Shown: positions 1-8,082 of the stretch, in pieces
Numbering within the stretch: the stretch's first letter is position 1
Layout: each line of letters begins with the position of its first letter
Assembly (NCBI RefSeq): GCF_022758885.1
Contig: NZ_JALEBH010000002.1
Span: 124,001-188,000 of the forward strand
DNA: 64,000 bases
Reading direction: 5' to 3'
Origin: Sphingobium sp. BYY-5
GTDB taxonomy: Bacteria; Pseudomonadota; Alphaproteobacteria; Sphingomonadales; Sphingomonadaceae
Made by a program: the position numbers and the translations under genes
The notes under the pieces: generated by a model
Seen by the model: the letters and a program-made list of their open reading frames with translations, nothing else
Told to the model about the DNA's origin: nothing
Databases searched by the model: none

Positions 1-937
1 CCTGCGGGTCGCCGACCTTCTTGGCGGCGAACAGCGCGCCGACCTTTTGCGCGGCCTCGTTATGCTGCGAACGATGAACCAGCATCCTGGTCGGCGCGAC
101 GCAGCTCTGGCCGCTGTTGAGCAATACGCCGCCGACGCCACCGGGCAGCGCCACGTCGAGGGGCGTGCCTTCCAGGATGATGTTGGGCGACTTGCCGCCC
201 AGTTCCTGCGTGACGCGCTTGACCGTATCGGCGGCGTTTTTCGCCACCATGATGCCCGCGCGGGTGGAACCGGTGAAGCTGACCATGTCGATGTCGGGAT
301 GTTTGGCGAGCGCGGTGCCGACCCCCTCGCCATCGCCCTGCACCAGGTTGAAGACGCCGGCCGGCACGCCGGCCGCGTCCATCACTTCGGCAAAGATGGC
401 GGCGCAGCTTGGCGCTTCCTCCGAGGGTTTCAGGATCATGGTGCAGCCCGCCGCGAGCGCCGGGCCGACCTTCGCGACGATCTGGTTCATCGGCCAGTTC
501 CAAGGCGTGATGAGCGCGACCACGCCCATCGGTTCGCGCACGACGCGGTTGGCGCCGATCTTCTCGCTGAATTCGTAATTTTTGAGCGCCGCCAGCGCCT
601 GGCCCAGATGACCGAGGCCCGATCCCGCCTGCGCGGTCTGGGCGATCGAGATGGGGCAACCCATTTCGGTGGCGATGGCGCGGGCGATGTCGGGGACGCG
701 CTTCTGATATTCGCCGATGATCCGTTCGAGCAGGGCGATGCGTTCTTCCCGGCTGGTCTGGGAGAAAGTTTCGAAGGCAATGCGAGCGGCCTTCACCGCC
801 GCGTCGACATCGGCGGCGCTCCCCAGGATCAGGTCGGCGGCGGTCCGGTCGGTGGCGGGGTTGATGACGGCAATGGTGCGACCGCCCTGGCTGTCGACCC
901 ATTGGCCGCCGATATAATGCTGAAGCGTGTTGGGCAT
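1..937 (-). CDS. NAD(P)-dependent aldehyde dehydrogenase (3' end beyond window)
   Basis: Open frame from ATG at 937 (MPNTLQHYIGG) running off the left edge, about 312 residues seen of the usual ~475. The ALDH hallmarks are present: the general-base Glu in ELGGKSPN (Glu245), the substrate motif TPWNWPMNQ, the NAD-loop motif FTGSTRAG and the nucleophile in GQSCVAPTR (Cys279). The enzyme oxidises an aldehyde to an acid with NAD(P)+ in the cytoplasm. It begins 10 bp after ligG and is probably the third gene of a ligF-ligG operon. A role in oxidising the C3 aldehyde formed after ether cleavage (vanilloyl-acetaldehyde-type substrates in Sphingobium) is inference from position only. Confidence 0.93.
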   Translation of the reverse strand, partial: MPNTLQHYIGGQWVDSQGGRTIAVINPATDRTAADLILGSAADVDAAVKAARIAFETFSQTSREERIALLERIIGEYQKRVPDIARAIATEMGCPISIAQTAQAGSGLGHLGQALAALKNYEFSEKIGANRVVREPMGVVALITPWNWPMNQIVAKVGPALAAGCTMILKPSEEAPSCAAIFAEVMDAAGVPAGVFNLVQGDGEGVGTALAKHPDIDMVSFTGSTRAGIMVAKNAADTVKRVTQELGGKSPNIILEGTPLDVALPGGVGGVLLNSGQSCVAPTRMLVHRSQHNEAAQKVGALFAAKKVGDPQ

Positions 938-947
938 GGATATGTCC

Positions 948-1769
948 TTATGCGGGGAGGAGGCCTAGGTCGGCGTCGGTGGCAGGCGTCCCCCATTTGT
1001 CGCGTGGCGGCAGGGGGCGGCTGTCCCAGGGCGGGTCAAGCGTGAAGCTGGAGATGCTGCGCCCTTCGGGCAAGTGGCCGTTGCCGCCGCCCTGGCTATA
1101 GTCATAATAGAGTGTCATCAGCTCACGATGGCCGTGGTGGCGCTGTGCCACCGGATGCGACAGGCAGGCGTCGCGCCAGCGCAGCAGCCGGGTCAGATGC
1201 TGCGGGATCTGATAGGCCTCATAATAGTCGAGGAACCAGAGCCGCTTGAACATCGGTGTGTAGGCGACCTCGGCCCAGCCGAACCGGTCGAACAGATAAT
1301 CGCCGTCCGGTGCATAATGGCGTAGAAACTCGTCGAGCCGCGTATATTGGGCGTCGACTTCGGCCTTATGCTCGTCACGTTTGGCCGGGTCGCGGTTCAG
1401 GATCATGCGGTATCCCGCACCCGTGAACTGGCCGTCGGTCGCGCACAGCATCGCTTCGACCGCATGTTCATAGGGGTCTTGCCGCGCCACTGGCGGATCG
1501 GGAAAACGATCCTCGAAGTAACGCATGATGACCATGCTTTCCTTCAGCGTCTCGCCATTTTCCAGTTCCAGCGCGGGCAGCGCCGTCGTGCCGCGCGTCT
1601 TGGCGAGCAGCCAGTCGGGGCGCGGCTGCGATATGTCGATCTCATGGTCCGCCATGATGCCATGCAGCCCCTTGAGGTCGAGCAGCAGCTCGATCCGTTC
1701 GGAAAAAGGGCAGCCGGGAATATGGTACATCCGCAATTGGCCTGCGGGCGGTTCGTCTTGCCAGCTCAT
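948..1769 (-). CDS. ligG: LigG-like omega-class glutathione transferase (glutathione lyase of beta-ether cleavage)
   Basis: A 273-residue protein with an N-terminal thioredoxin fold and the redox site HIPGCPFSER (Cys20, matching the catalytic Cys of omega-class GSTs). It follows LigG of Sphingobium sp. SYK-6, as I remember that sequence, almost throughout: RPDWLLAKT, GTTALP, LKESMVI, GAGYRMILNR, FGWAEVA, PMFKRLWFLDYYE, YYDYSQGGGNG, PEGRSISSF and PPRDKWG. LigG removes glutathione from the thioether left by LigF/LigE, releasing the phenylpropanone and GSSG. It starts 3 bp after the ligF stop, so the two are probably cotranscribed. A different natural substrate cannot be excluded, but the match is close. 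Confidence 0.9.
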   Translation of the reverse strand: MSWQDEPPAGQLRMYHIPGCPFSERIELLLDLKGLHGIMADHEIDISQPRPDWLLAKTRGTTALPALELENGETLKESMVIMRYFEDRFPDPPVARQDPYEHAVEAMLCATDGQFTGAGYRMILNRDPAKRDEHKAEVDAQYTRLDEFLRHYAPDGDYLFDRFGWAEVAYTPMFKRLWFLDYYEAYQIPQHLTRLLRWRDACLSHPVAQRHHGHRELMTLYYDYSQGGGNGHLPEGRSISSFTLDPPWDSRPLPPRDKWGTPATDADLGLLPA

Positions 1770-1772
1770 GCG

Positions 1773-2525
1773 TCAGGCCGCCGTCGCGGCCGGGCGGGGC
1801 GGCATCTCGGTCCGGGATTTGGCGAACATCGCCTGCGTGGCGGGGCGGGCATTGATCCGATCGATCCAGGCGACCAGATGCGGCGTCACCTCGCGATTGA
1901 CGATGTCGGCATATCCGAACTGCATTCCGTTCGCGATCGCGAAATTGCAGATGTCGGCCAGCGTATAGTCTTCCCCCGCCAGCCAGGGGCTTTGCGCCAG
2001 CCGCTTTTCGAGGTGGTCGATCGACACGCGGATCTTGCGCATTTCCTCGTCCAGCACCGCCTTGGGGAAGCCCGCGCGCGCGCTGCGCCATTTGGCCTGC
2101 TGTTCGGGAATGGGGATATGTTTCAGCTTCTCTTCGAACTCTTCGTCCGACAGTTTGCGCGCCATGGGGCCGATCATCCGTTCCCAGCCGATGGTGGAGA
2201 CGCACCAGCAGAAATATTCGTCCACCCATTTGGTCCAGACGCGCATTTCGGCGATCTGTACCGGGTCGGTCGGGCGCAGGCGCGGTGCGTCAGGGAAGGC
2301 ATCCTCCAGATATTCGCAGATCACCGTCGATTCGGTAATGACATGGCCGTCATGATCCAGTGCGGGCACCTGGCCGCGCGGATTGATCGCCTTGAACCAG
2401 TCCTCATGATGTTCGAACCGGGTCGGATCGACGAAGCGGGGGGTGAATTCCAGGCCCTTCTCATAGAGCGCCAGCAGGGGTTTCAATGAATTGGCAGCCG
2501 GACCGAAGCTGTAGAGCGTCAACAT
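1773..2525 (-). CDS. ligF: LigF-like beta-etherase (glutathione S-transferase)
   Basis: A 250-residue GST beginning MLTLYSFGPAANSLKPL. It shares with SYK-6 LigF the blocks INPRGQVPAL, TESTVICEYLED, MRVWTKWVDEYFCWCVSTIG, MSDEEFEE-like LSDEEFEE, PIPEQQ.KWR and LADICNFAIANG. LigF enzymes attack the beta-carbon of one enantiomer of beta-aryl-ether alpha-ketones with glutathione, releasing guaiacol-type phenols. First gene of the minus-strand operon ligF-ligG-aldehyde dehydrogenase. Neither LigD (C-alpha dehydrogenase) nor LigE is visible in this window. Confidence 0.92.
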   Translation of the reverse strand: MLTLYSFGPAANSLKPLLALYEKGLEFTPRFVDPTRFEHHEDWFKAINPRGQVPALDHDGHVITESTVICEYLEDAFPDAPRLRPTDPVQIAEMRVWTKWVDEYFCWCVSTIGWERMIGPMARKLSDEEFEEKLKHIPIPEQQAKWRSARAGFPKAVLDEEMRKIRVSIDHLEKRLAQSPWLAGEDYTLADICNFAIANGMQFGYADIVNREVTPHLVAWIDRINARPATQAMFAKSRTEMPPRPAATAA

Positions 2526-2610
2526 ACGCTATCCTCACCTTTCGTTGCGGCGTCTGTGCGCCTTTGTCTGCGGTGGTGCCGGGCGATCCGGCGGGCCGCA
2601 AGTCGTCTGT

Positions 2611-2673
2611 TGATACTATCACTCCTGCTACCCGTTGCGCGGGTCGCTTAACCTGTCACTGTCAATGATAGTG
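2611..2673. promoter_or_regulatory. Palindromes between ligF and the divergent GST gene
   Basis: The 229-bp divergent intergenic region (2526-2754) holds TGATACTATCA at 2611-2621, a perfect palindrome about a central base, and CACTGTCAATGATAGTG at 2657-2673, an inverted repeat with one mismatch. Both contain a TGATA-type half site, so one dimeric regulator could control both directions. No regulator gene lies next to them in the window. The palindromes are seen; their role as operators is inference. Confidence 0.4.
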
Positions 2674-2754
2674 CCGCCACCCGTCTTGCGGCGGCGTCGG
2701 GGCTTTGCTTTGGAGAAGGCTGAGAAGAGGGCGCTTTTCGCCCCGCGGGAGAGG

Positions 2755-3426
2755 ATGATGCTGGAACTGCTGACGTCGGAGACGCCCAACGGGTGGAAGG
2801 TTTCGATCCTGCTGGAAGAACTGGGCGTGCCCTACAAGGTGACGCCGATCTCGCTGGCCGACCGGGTGCAGAAACAGGATTGGTATGTCGCATTGAACCC
2901 CAATGGGCGCATCCCGACGCTGGTGGACCATGATGCGGAAGATTTCGCCATCTTCGAATCCGGCGCGATCCTGCTTTATCTGGCCGAGAAGTTCGGCCGC
3001 TTCATCCCGGCCGATCCGAAGGACCGCAGTCGCGTCATCCAATGGGTGATGTGGCAGATGTCGGGCTTGGGGCCGATGATGGGGCAGGCGACGGTCTTCA
3101 ACCGCTATTTCGACGAAAAACTGCCATCGGTGATCGACCGCTATGTGCGCGAAAGCCAACGCCTGTTCGGGGTGATGGACCAGCGTTTGGAGGCGCATGA
3201 CTATCTGGTCGGCGATTATTCGATCGCCGATATCGCCTGCTTCCCCTGGGTACGGGGGCATGACTGGGCGGGTGTCGATATGAGCGGTTTCCCCAACCTT
3301 CAGCGCTGGTTCGAAAGGATTTCAGCGCGGCCCGCGGTGCAGCGCGGGCTTCTTGTTCCCACGCCGCCAAGTGCTGAGGAAATGGTGGAAAAGACCACCC
3401 AACAGGGAAAGAATATTCTTGCGTGA
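2755..3426 (+). CDS. Nu-class (YfcG/YghU-type) glutathione transferase
   Basis: The frame is open from 2635, but the fold begins at the MM pair at 2755/2758, after a GGGAGAGG-like ribosome site, giving about 223 residues. Nu-class marks: [71 protein letters not shown]. These enzymes bind two glutathiones, have disulfide reductase activity, and one from Novosphingobium aromaticivorans is known to act as the glutathione lyase of beta-ether cleavage. Being divergent from ligF-ligG, it may duplicate or widen the LigG step (inference). Its stop overlaps the next start. Confidence 0.88.
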   Translation: MMLELLTSETPNGWKVSILLEELGVPYKVTPISLADRVQKQDWYVALNPNGRIPTLVDHDAEDFAIFESGAILLYLAEKFGRFIPADPKDRSRVIQWVMWQMSGLGPMMGQATVFNRYFDEKLPSVIDRYVRESQRLFGVMDQRLEAHDYLVGDYSIADIACFPWVRGHDWAGVDMSGFPNLQRWFERISARPAVQRGLLVPTPPSAEEMVEKTTQQGKNILA

Positions 3427-3842
3427 GCGCCTTTCTACAACGGATCGTCCGCATCGAATGGGGGCATTGCGACCCCGCCGGCATCGTCCATGCGCCGCGT
3501 TACTTCGATATTTTCGGCGAAAGCACGATGTTGCTGTTCGAACGTGCGGGCCTGCCGAAGAAGCGCGAAATGATGGCAACCATGCCCTTTGCCGGATTTC
3601 CGATGGTCGATGTATCGGCGCGGTTCTTCGTCCCCACGGCTTATGGCGACGATGTGCTGGTGGAGGCGGATGCGCCGGTCTTCGGCAATAGTAGCTTTAC
3701 GGTGGCGCATCGTCTGTCGCTGGAGGGGAAACTGTGCGTCGAATGCACCGAGAAGCGGGTGTGGACCGTGCCGGACGCGAGCCGGCCGGGAGGGTTGCGG
3801 GCGGAACGGGTGCCGGATTCGGTGCGGAGACTTTTTACCTGA
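3423..3842 (+). CDS. Acyl-CoA thioesterase, 4-hydroxybenzoyl-CoA thioesterase type
   Basis: A 139-residue single hot-dog domain. The N-terminal motif [18 protein letters not shown] is that of 4HBT/YbgC enzymes, whose catalytic Asp sits in this loop. It probably hydrolyses an aromatic or short acyl-CoA in the cytoplasm. The GTG start overlaps the TGA of the GST gene by four bases (GTGA), indicating translational coupling and a shared operon. In context it could release CoA from an aromatic C3-side-chain intermediate, which is inference. Confidence 0.85.
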   Translation: MSAFLQRIVRIEWGHCDPAGIVHAPRYFDIFGESTMLLFERAGLPKKREMMATMPFAGFPMVDVSARFFVPTAYGDDVLVEADAPVFGNSSFTVAHRLSLEGKLCVECTEKRVWTVPDASRPGGLRAERVPDSVRRLFT

Positions 3843-3880
3843 CTTCCGCTCGCTTGGCTTGTTTCGAGAGAAAGGGGGGA

Positions 3881-3907
3881 AGGGCCGGTCCATTGGAAAC
3901 CGGCCCT
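3881..3907. terminator. GC-rich hairpin between convergent genes
   Basis: AGGGCCGGT (3881-3889) and ACCGGCCCT (3899-3907) form a perfect 9-bp stem with a 9-nt loop between the converging thioesterase and azoR genes. There is no long T-run on either side, so it is a weak or factor-assisted bidirectional terminator. Confidence 0.5.
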
Positions 3908-3911
3908 GACT

Positions 3912-4487
3912 TCATGCGGCCAGGCGAATGTTGAGGCCCGTTACGGCGTCCAGGGCACTGCGGATTGCCGCGTTGCGCTGATCCGGGCCGAAAGCCAGCC
4001 CTTCCGCCAAAATGAAATGCGGATCGGTGATGCCGATGAACCCCAGCAGCGCCCGGATATGGCTTTCGGTATGCTCTATCCCGGCCATGGGGCTGTCCTT
4101 GCCATAAAGCCCGCCGCGCGTATGGGCTACGATCACATGTTTGCCGCCGACGAGGCCTCGCGGATTGCCGTCCGCATAGTGGAAGGTCTTGTCTGCCACC
4201 ATTATATGGTCGAACCAGGCCTTGAGCTGGCTGGGCATGGCGAAATTATACATGGGCGCCCCGATGACGATCACGTCCGCCGCCAGAAATTCGTCGAGAA
4301 CCGCCGCACCTTCGGCGCTGGCGAGCCGGGCGAGGTCGACATGGGGCAGGGGAGCGACGGCAAGATCGCGATAGGCGATGTCGATGGCGGGATCGAGTGC
4401 GACGATATGCCGGACGACGGCGCCAGACAGGTCGCGACTGGCGGAACCGTCGCCCTGGATGCTGGAATCGATATGCAGAAGTTTCAC
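3912..4487 (-). CDS. azoR: FMN-dependent NADH-azoreductase / quinone reductase
   Basis: A 191-residue flavodoxin-fold protein. It begins MKLLHIDSSIQGDGSASR, the phosphate-binding loop for FMN, and carries the AzoR signature GAPMYNFAMPSQLKAWFD and a later VAHTRGGLY. AzoR enzymes are cytoplasmic dimers reducing azo bonds and quinones by two electrons at the cost of NADH, which protects against electrophilic quinones. It is divergent from an HxlR regulator, the usual partner. Assignment from motifs and length is firm; the natural substrate is unknown. Confidence 0.93.
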   Translation of the reverse strand: MKLLHIDSSIQGDGSASRDLSGAVVRHIVALDPAIDIAYRDLAVAPLPHVDLARLASAEGAAVLDEFLAADVIVIGAPMYNFAMPSQLKAWFDHIMVADKTFHYADGNPRGLVGGKHVIVAHTRGGLYGKDSPMAGIEHTESHIRALLGFIGITDPHFILAEGLAFGPDQRNAAIRSALDAVTGLNIRLAA

Positions 4488-4570
4488 GGGGGCTTATCCT
4501 CATCAGTTGAAGGCCCCATCTAGCTATGAAGCCGTCGCTGGTTGGCCAAGGACGCATTTTTTTGGAACTT

Positions 4571-4588
4571 AGTCACATGGATATGACT
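4571..4588. promoter_or_regulatory. Inverted repeat at the hxlR start, candidate HxlR operator
   Basis: AGTCACATGGATATGACT is an 18-bp imperfect palindrome with outer arms AGTCA/TGACT. It overlaps the likely start codon of the HxlR gene (ATG at 4577 or 4583) and lies 84 bp upstream of azoR. Binding here could block hxlR translation start and transcription and affect azoR. Inference from position and symmetry. Confidence 0.4.
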
Positions 4589-4948
4589 GCATCCCCCAAT
4601 TCTCATCGCGAATGTGTCCGCGTTACCGAGATGCTGGGGCGCATCGGTGATCGATGGACCTTGCCGGTTGCGGTTACGCTGATGGAAGGACCGGTGCGTT
4701 TCAATCAGATACGCCGCTTGATCGCGGGCATTTCGCAGCAGATGCTGACCCGTACGTTGCGTGGTCTGGAACGGGACGGCCTGGTTGTGCGCACGGTCTA
4801 TCCGACCGTGCCGCCGCAGGTCGATTATGCGCTGACGCCGCTCGGCCAATCGCTGGCGGAAGAGGCGATGCGGCTGGGAAGCTGGGTACAGCGGCATCTG
4901 TCCGTCATCGATGAGAATCGCGCGCTGTTTGACAGCAAGTTGGTCTGA
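4577..4948 (+). CDS. HxlR-family winged-helix transcriptional regulator
   Basis: Small regulator of about 123 residues from ATG 4577 (MDMTASPNSHREC); the frame is open from 4526 but the family usually starts just before the conserved Cys (here in HRECVRVTEMLGRIGDRWTLPV). The typical HxlR core follows: RFNQIRRLIAGISQQMLTRTL and RDGLVVRT.YPTVPPQVDYALTPLG. HxlR proteins commonly sense electrophiles through the N-terminal Cys and control a neighbouring reductase, here azoR on the other strand. The region between the two starts holds an 18-bp palindrome. Confidence 0.88.
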   Translation: MDMTASPNSHRECVRVTEMLGRIGDRWTLPVAVTLMEGPVRFNQIRRLIAGISQQMLTRTLRGLERDGLVVRTVYPTVPPQVDYALTPLGQSLAEEAMRLGSWVQRHLSVIDENRALFDSKLV

Positions 4949-4968
4949 AGGCGGGGTTCGAGGCGCTT

Positions 4969-7900
4969 CTACGGCATCCGCCAGGCATAGAGGCCATGAT
5001 GGGCGAGGATGAACAGCGTCTTGCGGTCCGCGCCGCCGAACAGGATCTGGAGCGGGCGTTCGGGTATGTCGATCCGGCCGATCGCCTTGCCGTCCGGCGC
5101 ATGGACGAAGATCTGGCCGTTGGCGATATAGACGCGGCCCAGCATGTCGGTCGTCGCGCCTTCGCCGCCGCGATCGGCAAAGGCCTTGAGGTCCGTGACG
5201 GCTCCGCCCGCGCCGATCAGGCCGCTATAGGTGCGGTTTTCCGACCCGTTGGTCAGATAGATGCGTTCGCCCGGCTTGCCCTGAATGAAACCATAGCTGT
5301 CGAGTGAGTCGGAGAAACGCAGACCGCGATGGTCGGCCGGTCCCTGCGCGAACACGCGCGAGGCCGGCAGAACGACGCTGCCGTCGGGCGAGACATATTC
5401 CTGCGCCTTGGGCCGCGCCATGTCGCGCGCGAACATCTCGGCCAGAGTGGTGAATTCGTATGTTTTGGGATCGATCTGGTCTTTGAATTCGCCATTATTC
5501 CACCAGTTGACCGGCAATATGGTCGAAGCGCCGGCATGGGCGGCGGCCGGCGTGGCGGGGATGAGTATGATCTCGCTTTCCGGTGCACCGGGCTTGACGC
5601 TGTAGACCGTGCCGTTGCGTCCATAGGAAGAGAGTACGAGCAGATTGCCGGAGCGGTCGACGGTCAGGTTGACCGGATCGAGCGTGGCGTCGCGGATCAT
5701 TTCGAGGCGGCGGTCGTCCGACCAGCGCCAGATGCGCTGGAACCGGCGGTCGATGAAATAAAGCCGGCCCTGCGCATCCACCGCGCCGCCGCCGATCGAA
5801 TGGAAGCCGTCAGCCAGCTTTTCGACCGCGCCGCCCAGGAAGGTGACGGGCGCCACTGGATCGGGCCGGGCCGATATATCCAGCACAGCGAACTCCCGTT
5901 CGCGCACGTCCAAACCGTGAGTGACGTCGCGGATGGCGTTCTCGAACGGAAATTTGGTGAGCCGCAGGAAGGTCGCGCAGCCATTTTCGTCGCAGGTGCC
6001 AAGCCCGCTTTCGCCATTCACATGGACGTTGCGGAACCGGATATCGTGTGAGTTGTAGAGTGTGACGGCGGCCGGAGCAGGCTCGCGCGTGCGGGTGACG
6101 CGATAGCCGTGGAAATTGGCGATCAGGATGTTGCGCGAATCTCGGATTTCCAGCGCAACGGCGTCTCCACTTTCGCCCGCCTCACCCTCGGTCTGGGGTG
6201 CGAGAAGTTCCCAGTTGGCGACGCGGTTCAGGCCTATTTCGGTGCGGACATGATGTTCGGCCGATACCTGGATAAGGCGGCCGGGCGTTTCGGTGTCGGA
6301 GATCAATATGCCGGGATGGGCAAATGTACTGGGGCTCCAGATATTGGCGAAGGTGCCGCCACCGCCCTGCGTCACCCACAGGCTGGCATATTGACCGGCC
6401 CAGCGCCGGGTCGCGTCGGAATCGGCGGTGGCATTATTGTTGTACGGATTGACCCGGCTGCCATCGAACCGGTTCGTACCATGCCCTCCCTGGAATTTGA
6501 CGTCGTTGACCATGGAGTTGGCGCCGGCCTTCCAAAGCAAGGCGGTCGCGCGCGGGTTTGCGCCGTTGGTGTTGAGCCCCAGGCCTGCGACGATCGCGTC
6601 GCCGCCCTGCGCGCTTTCGATCAGCGCCTTGGGCGCGCCCACCCCGTGCCAGGCGGGCGCGCCGTCGGGCAGCACAATCTGCGTCAGGCTGGGGTGCAGT
6701 CCCAGCAGCACCGTATCGGCGCGCAGACGCAGCGTGTCGCTGACCTTGTAGAAACCGGCGGGCAGGTAGACGATCCGGTGGTTGTCGATCGCCTTCTGGA
6801 TCGCGGCGGTGTCGTCCGTGCTGTCATCGCCCCTGGCGCCCAGGGTGCGCACGCTTACCCATTCGGAGACGGGGGGCAGGACGCGGATGGCGGGCGTGGC
6901 AGGCGCGGGCAGGCGGGCGATGCTTTCAGCCTGCATGTCGGTCTTATATTCGCCGATCCGGCCGAGGCCCGGCAAAGTCAGGCCATGGGTGAAGGACGCC
7001 ACCTTATAGGCCGCGCCTTTACCTGCCACCGTCCGGCCGCTCTCGCGGAAGCGGGCGAAGACCGGGGTGTTGGCGGCCACCACATTCTGGAAGCCGACCT
7101 GGGTGTAGACATTCTTCTCGTTGGAGATGAGGACGCCGGCCTTCGAGACATTCTCGAACCGCACATCCTGCCCCCAGAGCCAGTCGCCATAGCCCCGGTC
7201 GATCTCGATCCCGACCGGGACATTGCGGAAGGCGACGTTGAGCAGGGTCAGCCCTGCCTCATGTTCGCGGATGGCGGCATCGCGTTGCCCTTCGAAGGTC
7301 GCGTCGATCAGCGCGAAGGGCCAGGCCGGCGACGTCTTCTCGGCGAGGATGCCATAGCGGCCGCCCCGAAAGTGCAGATCTTCCGCCTCGTTGGCGACAT
7401 GGTAGAGGCCGGCAAGGCCCGATCCGATGTCGAAATCCACATGGCTGACGAAACTATGCTGGGCGGCATGGAAGCGGATCGCGGTGGCGGCGGGATTGCC
7501 GTCCATGATGCGGAAATCGATATTGGCGAGCGCAGAATAGAAGGTGCCGGGATTGGCGTCGGCGATATTCTTGTTGAACGGCACGCTGCCGGGGGGCGGG
7601 AAAGCTGCGGGCGGACTGTCCTGGTCCGTCTGGCGCTTGGCTCCGGTGAAGATCAGCATATGGGCGACGCCGCGCTGAAAGCCGGGCGTGTTGGCGCCCA
7701 GCAGGATGACGGGGCGCTTCTCGCCGATGCCGAATATCCGCACGCCCGGCCACAGAAAAAGGGTACGGCTGATGCGGTAGGTGCCGGCGGGCAGGAAGAC
7801 GATGCCGCCGCCGCCCTTTTCCGCCGCCTTGTCGATCGCTTGCTGGATCGTCGCGCTGTCGTCGGCGCGGCCATCGCCCACGCCGGCCACGGTGATGGCG

Positions 7901-8010
7901 CGTGGCTCATCCGGGGCGGTCGTATAGACGGAGGGTGAGGCGAAGGCAGATTGCGCCGCTGCCAGGCACAGCAACACCGATGCACAGGCTCCACGCAATC
8001 CGCGATACAT
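4969..8010 (-). CDS. Exported beta-helix / gluconolactonase-like propeller fusion enzyme, paralog 1
   Basis: About 1013 residues from ATG 8010 (GTG 8013 also possible), with a Sec signal peptide ending near SAFAS. Residues ~30-370 and ~385-700 are two pectate-lyase-3/GH55-like right-handed beta-helices, each opening with a DGRADDSATIQQAID / DDSTDDTAAIQKAID block and a LPAGTYRIS / LPAGFYKVS strand. Residues ~720-1010 resemble an SMP-30/gluconolactonase six-bladed propeller (GRLYFIDRRFQRIWRW, DPVNLTVDRSGNLLVL, the closing LQILFGGADRKTLFIL). It is probably periplasmic or surface-bound, cutting a polysaccharide and handling a lactone product; the substrate is unknown. It follows the TonB receptor gene and has a paralog at 11193-14216. 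Confidence 0.82.
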   Translation of the reverse strand: MYRGLRGACASVLLCLAAAQSAFASPSVYTTAPDEPRAITVAGVGDGRADDSATIQQAIDKAAEKGGGGIVFLPAGTYRISRTLFLWPGVRIFGIGEKRPVILLGANTPGFQRGVAHMLIFTGAKRQTDQDSPPAAFPPPGSVPFNKNIADANPGTFYSALANIDFRIMDGNPAATAIRFHAAQHSFVSHVDFDIGSGLAGLYHVANEAEDLHFRGGRYGILAEKTSPAWPFALIDATFEGQRDAAIREHEAGLTLLNVAFRNVPVGIEIDRGYGDWLWGQDVRFENVSKAGVLISNEKNVYTQVGFQNVVAANTPVFARFRESGRTVAGKGAAYKVASFTHGLTLPGLGRIGEYKTDMQAESIARLPAPATPAIRVLPPVSEWVSVRTLGARGDDSTDDTAAIQKAIDNHRIVYLPAGFYKVSDTLRLRADTVLLGLHPSLTQIVLPDGAPAWHGVGAPKALIESAQGGDAIVAGLGLNTNGANPRATALLWKAGANSMVNDVKFQGGHGTNRFDGSRVNPYNNNATADSDATRRWAGQYASLWVTQGGGGTFANIWSPSTFAHPGILISDTETPGRLIQVSAEHHVRTEIGLNRVANWELLAPQTEGEAGESGDAVALEIRDSRNILIANFHGYRVTRTREPAPAAVTLYNSHDIRFRNVHVNGESGLGTCDENGCATFLRLTKFPFENAIRDVTHGLDVREREFAVLDISARPDPVAPVTFLGGAVEKLADGFHSIGGGAVDAQGRLYFIDRRFQRIWRWSDDRRLEMIRDATLDPVNLTVDRSGNLLVLSSYGRNGTVYSVKPGAPESEIILIPATPAAAHAGASTILPVNWWNNGEFKDQIDPKTYEFTTLAEMFARDMARPKAQEYVSPDGSVVLPASRVFAQGPADHRGLRFSDSLDSYGFIQGKPGERIYLTNGSENRTYSGLIGAGGAVTDLKAFADRGGEGATTDMLGRVYIANGQIFVHAPDGKAIGRIDIPERPLQILFGGADRKTLFILAHHGLYAWRMP

Positions 8011-8033
8011 CACTCACTCCGGTAAGAACAAAT

Positions 8034-8056
8034 GTCCCGGCCGCGCAGGCCGGGAC
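8034..8056 (-). terminator. Hairpin after the TonB-receptor gene
   Basis: GTCCCGGCC / GGCCGGGAC form a perfect 9-bp stem with a 5-nt loop. On the minus strand it is followed by ATTTGTTCTT, giving a moderately T-rich tail. It lies between the receptor gene and the downstream enzyme gene, so it may lower rather than abolish readthrough. Confidence 0.6.
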
Positions 8057-8082
8057 GAGTTTGGGGGAGGGTAGGGAAATCT

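Noticed and set aside
60..902. Minus-strand 280-codon frame at the left edge
   Set aside because: It is a frame-shifted reading of the aldehyde dehydrogenase; the frame starting at 937 contains the catalytic Glu and Cys motifs.
6109..7938. Long open frame (609 codons) on the plus strand opposite the first fusion enzyme
   Set aside because: Low-complexity Arg/Gly/Asp-rich translation with no family features; a typical antisense frame in high-GC DNA. The minus strand has signal peptide, folds and motifs.
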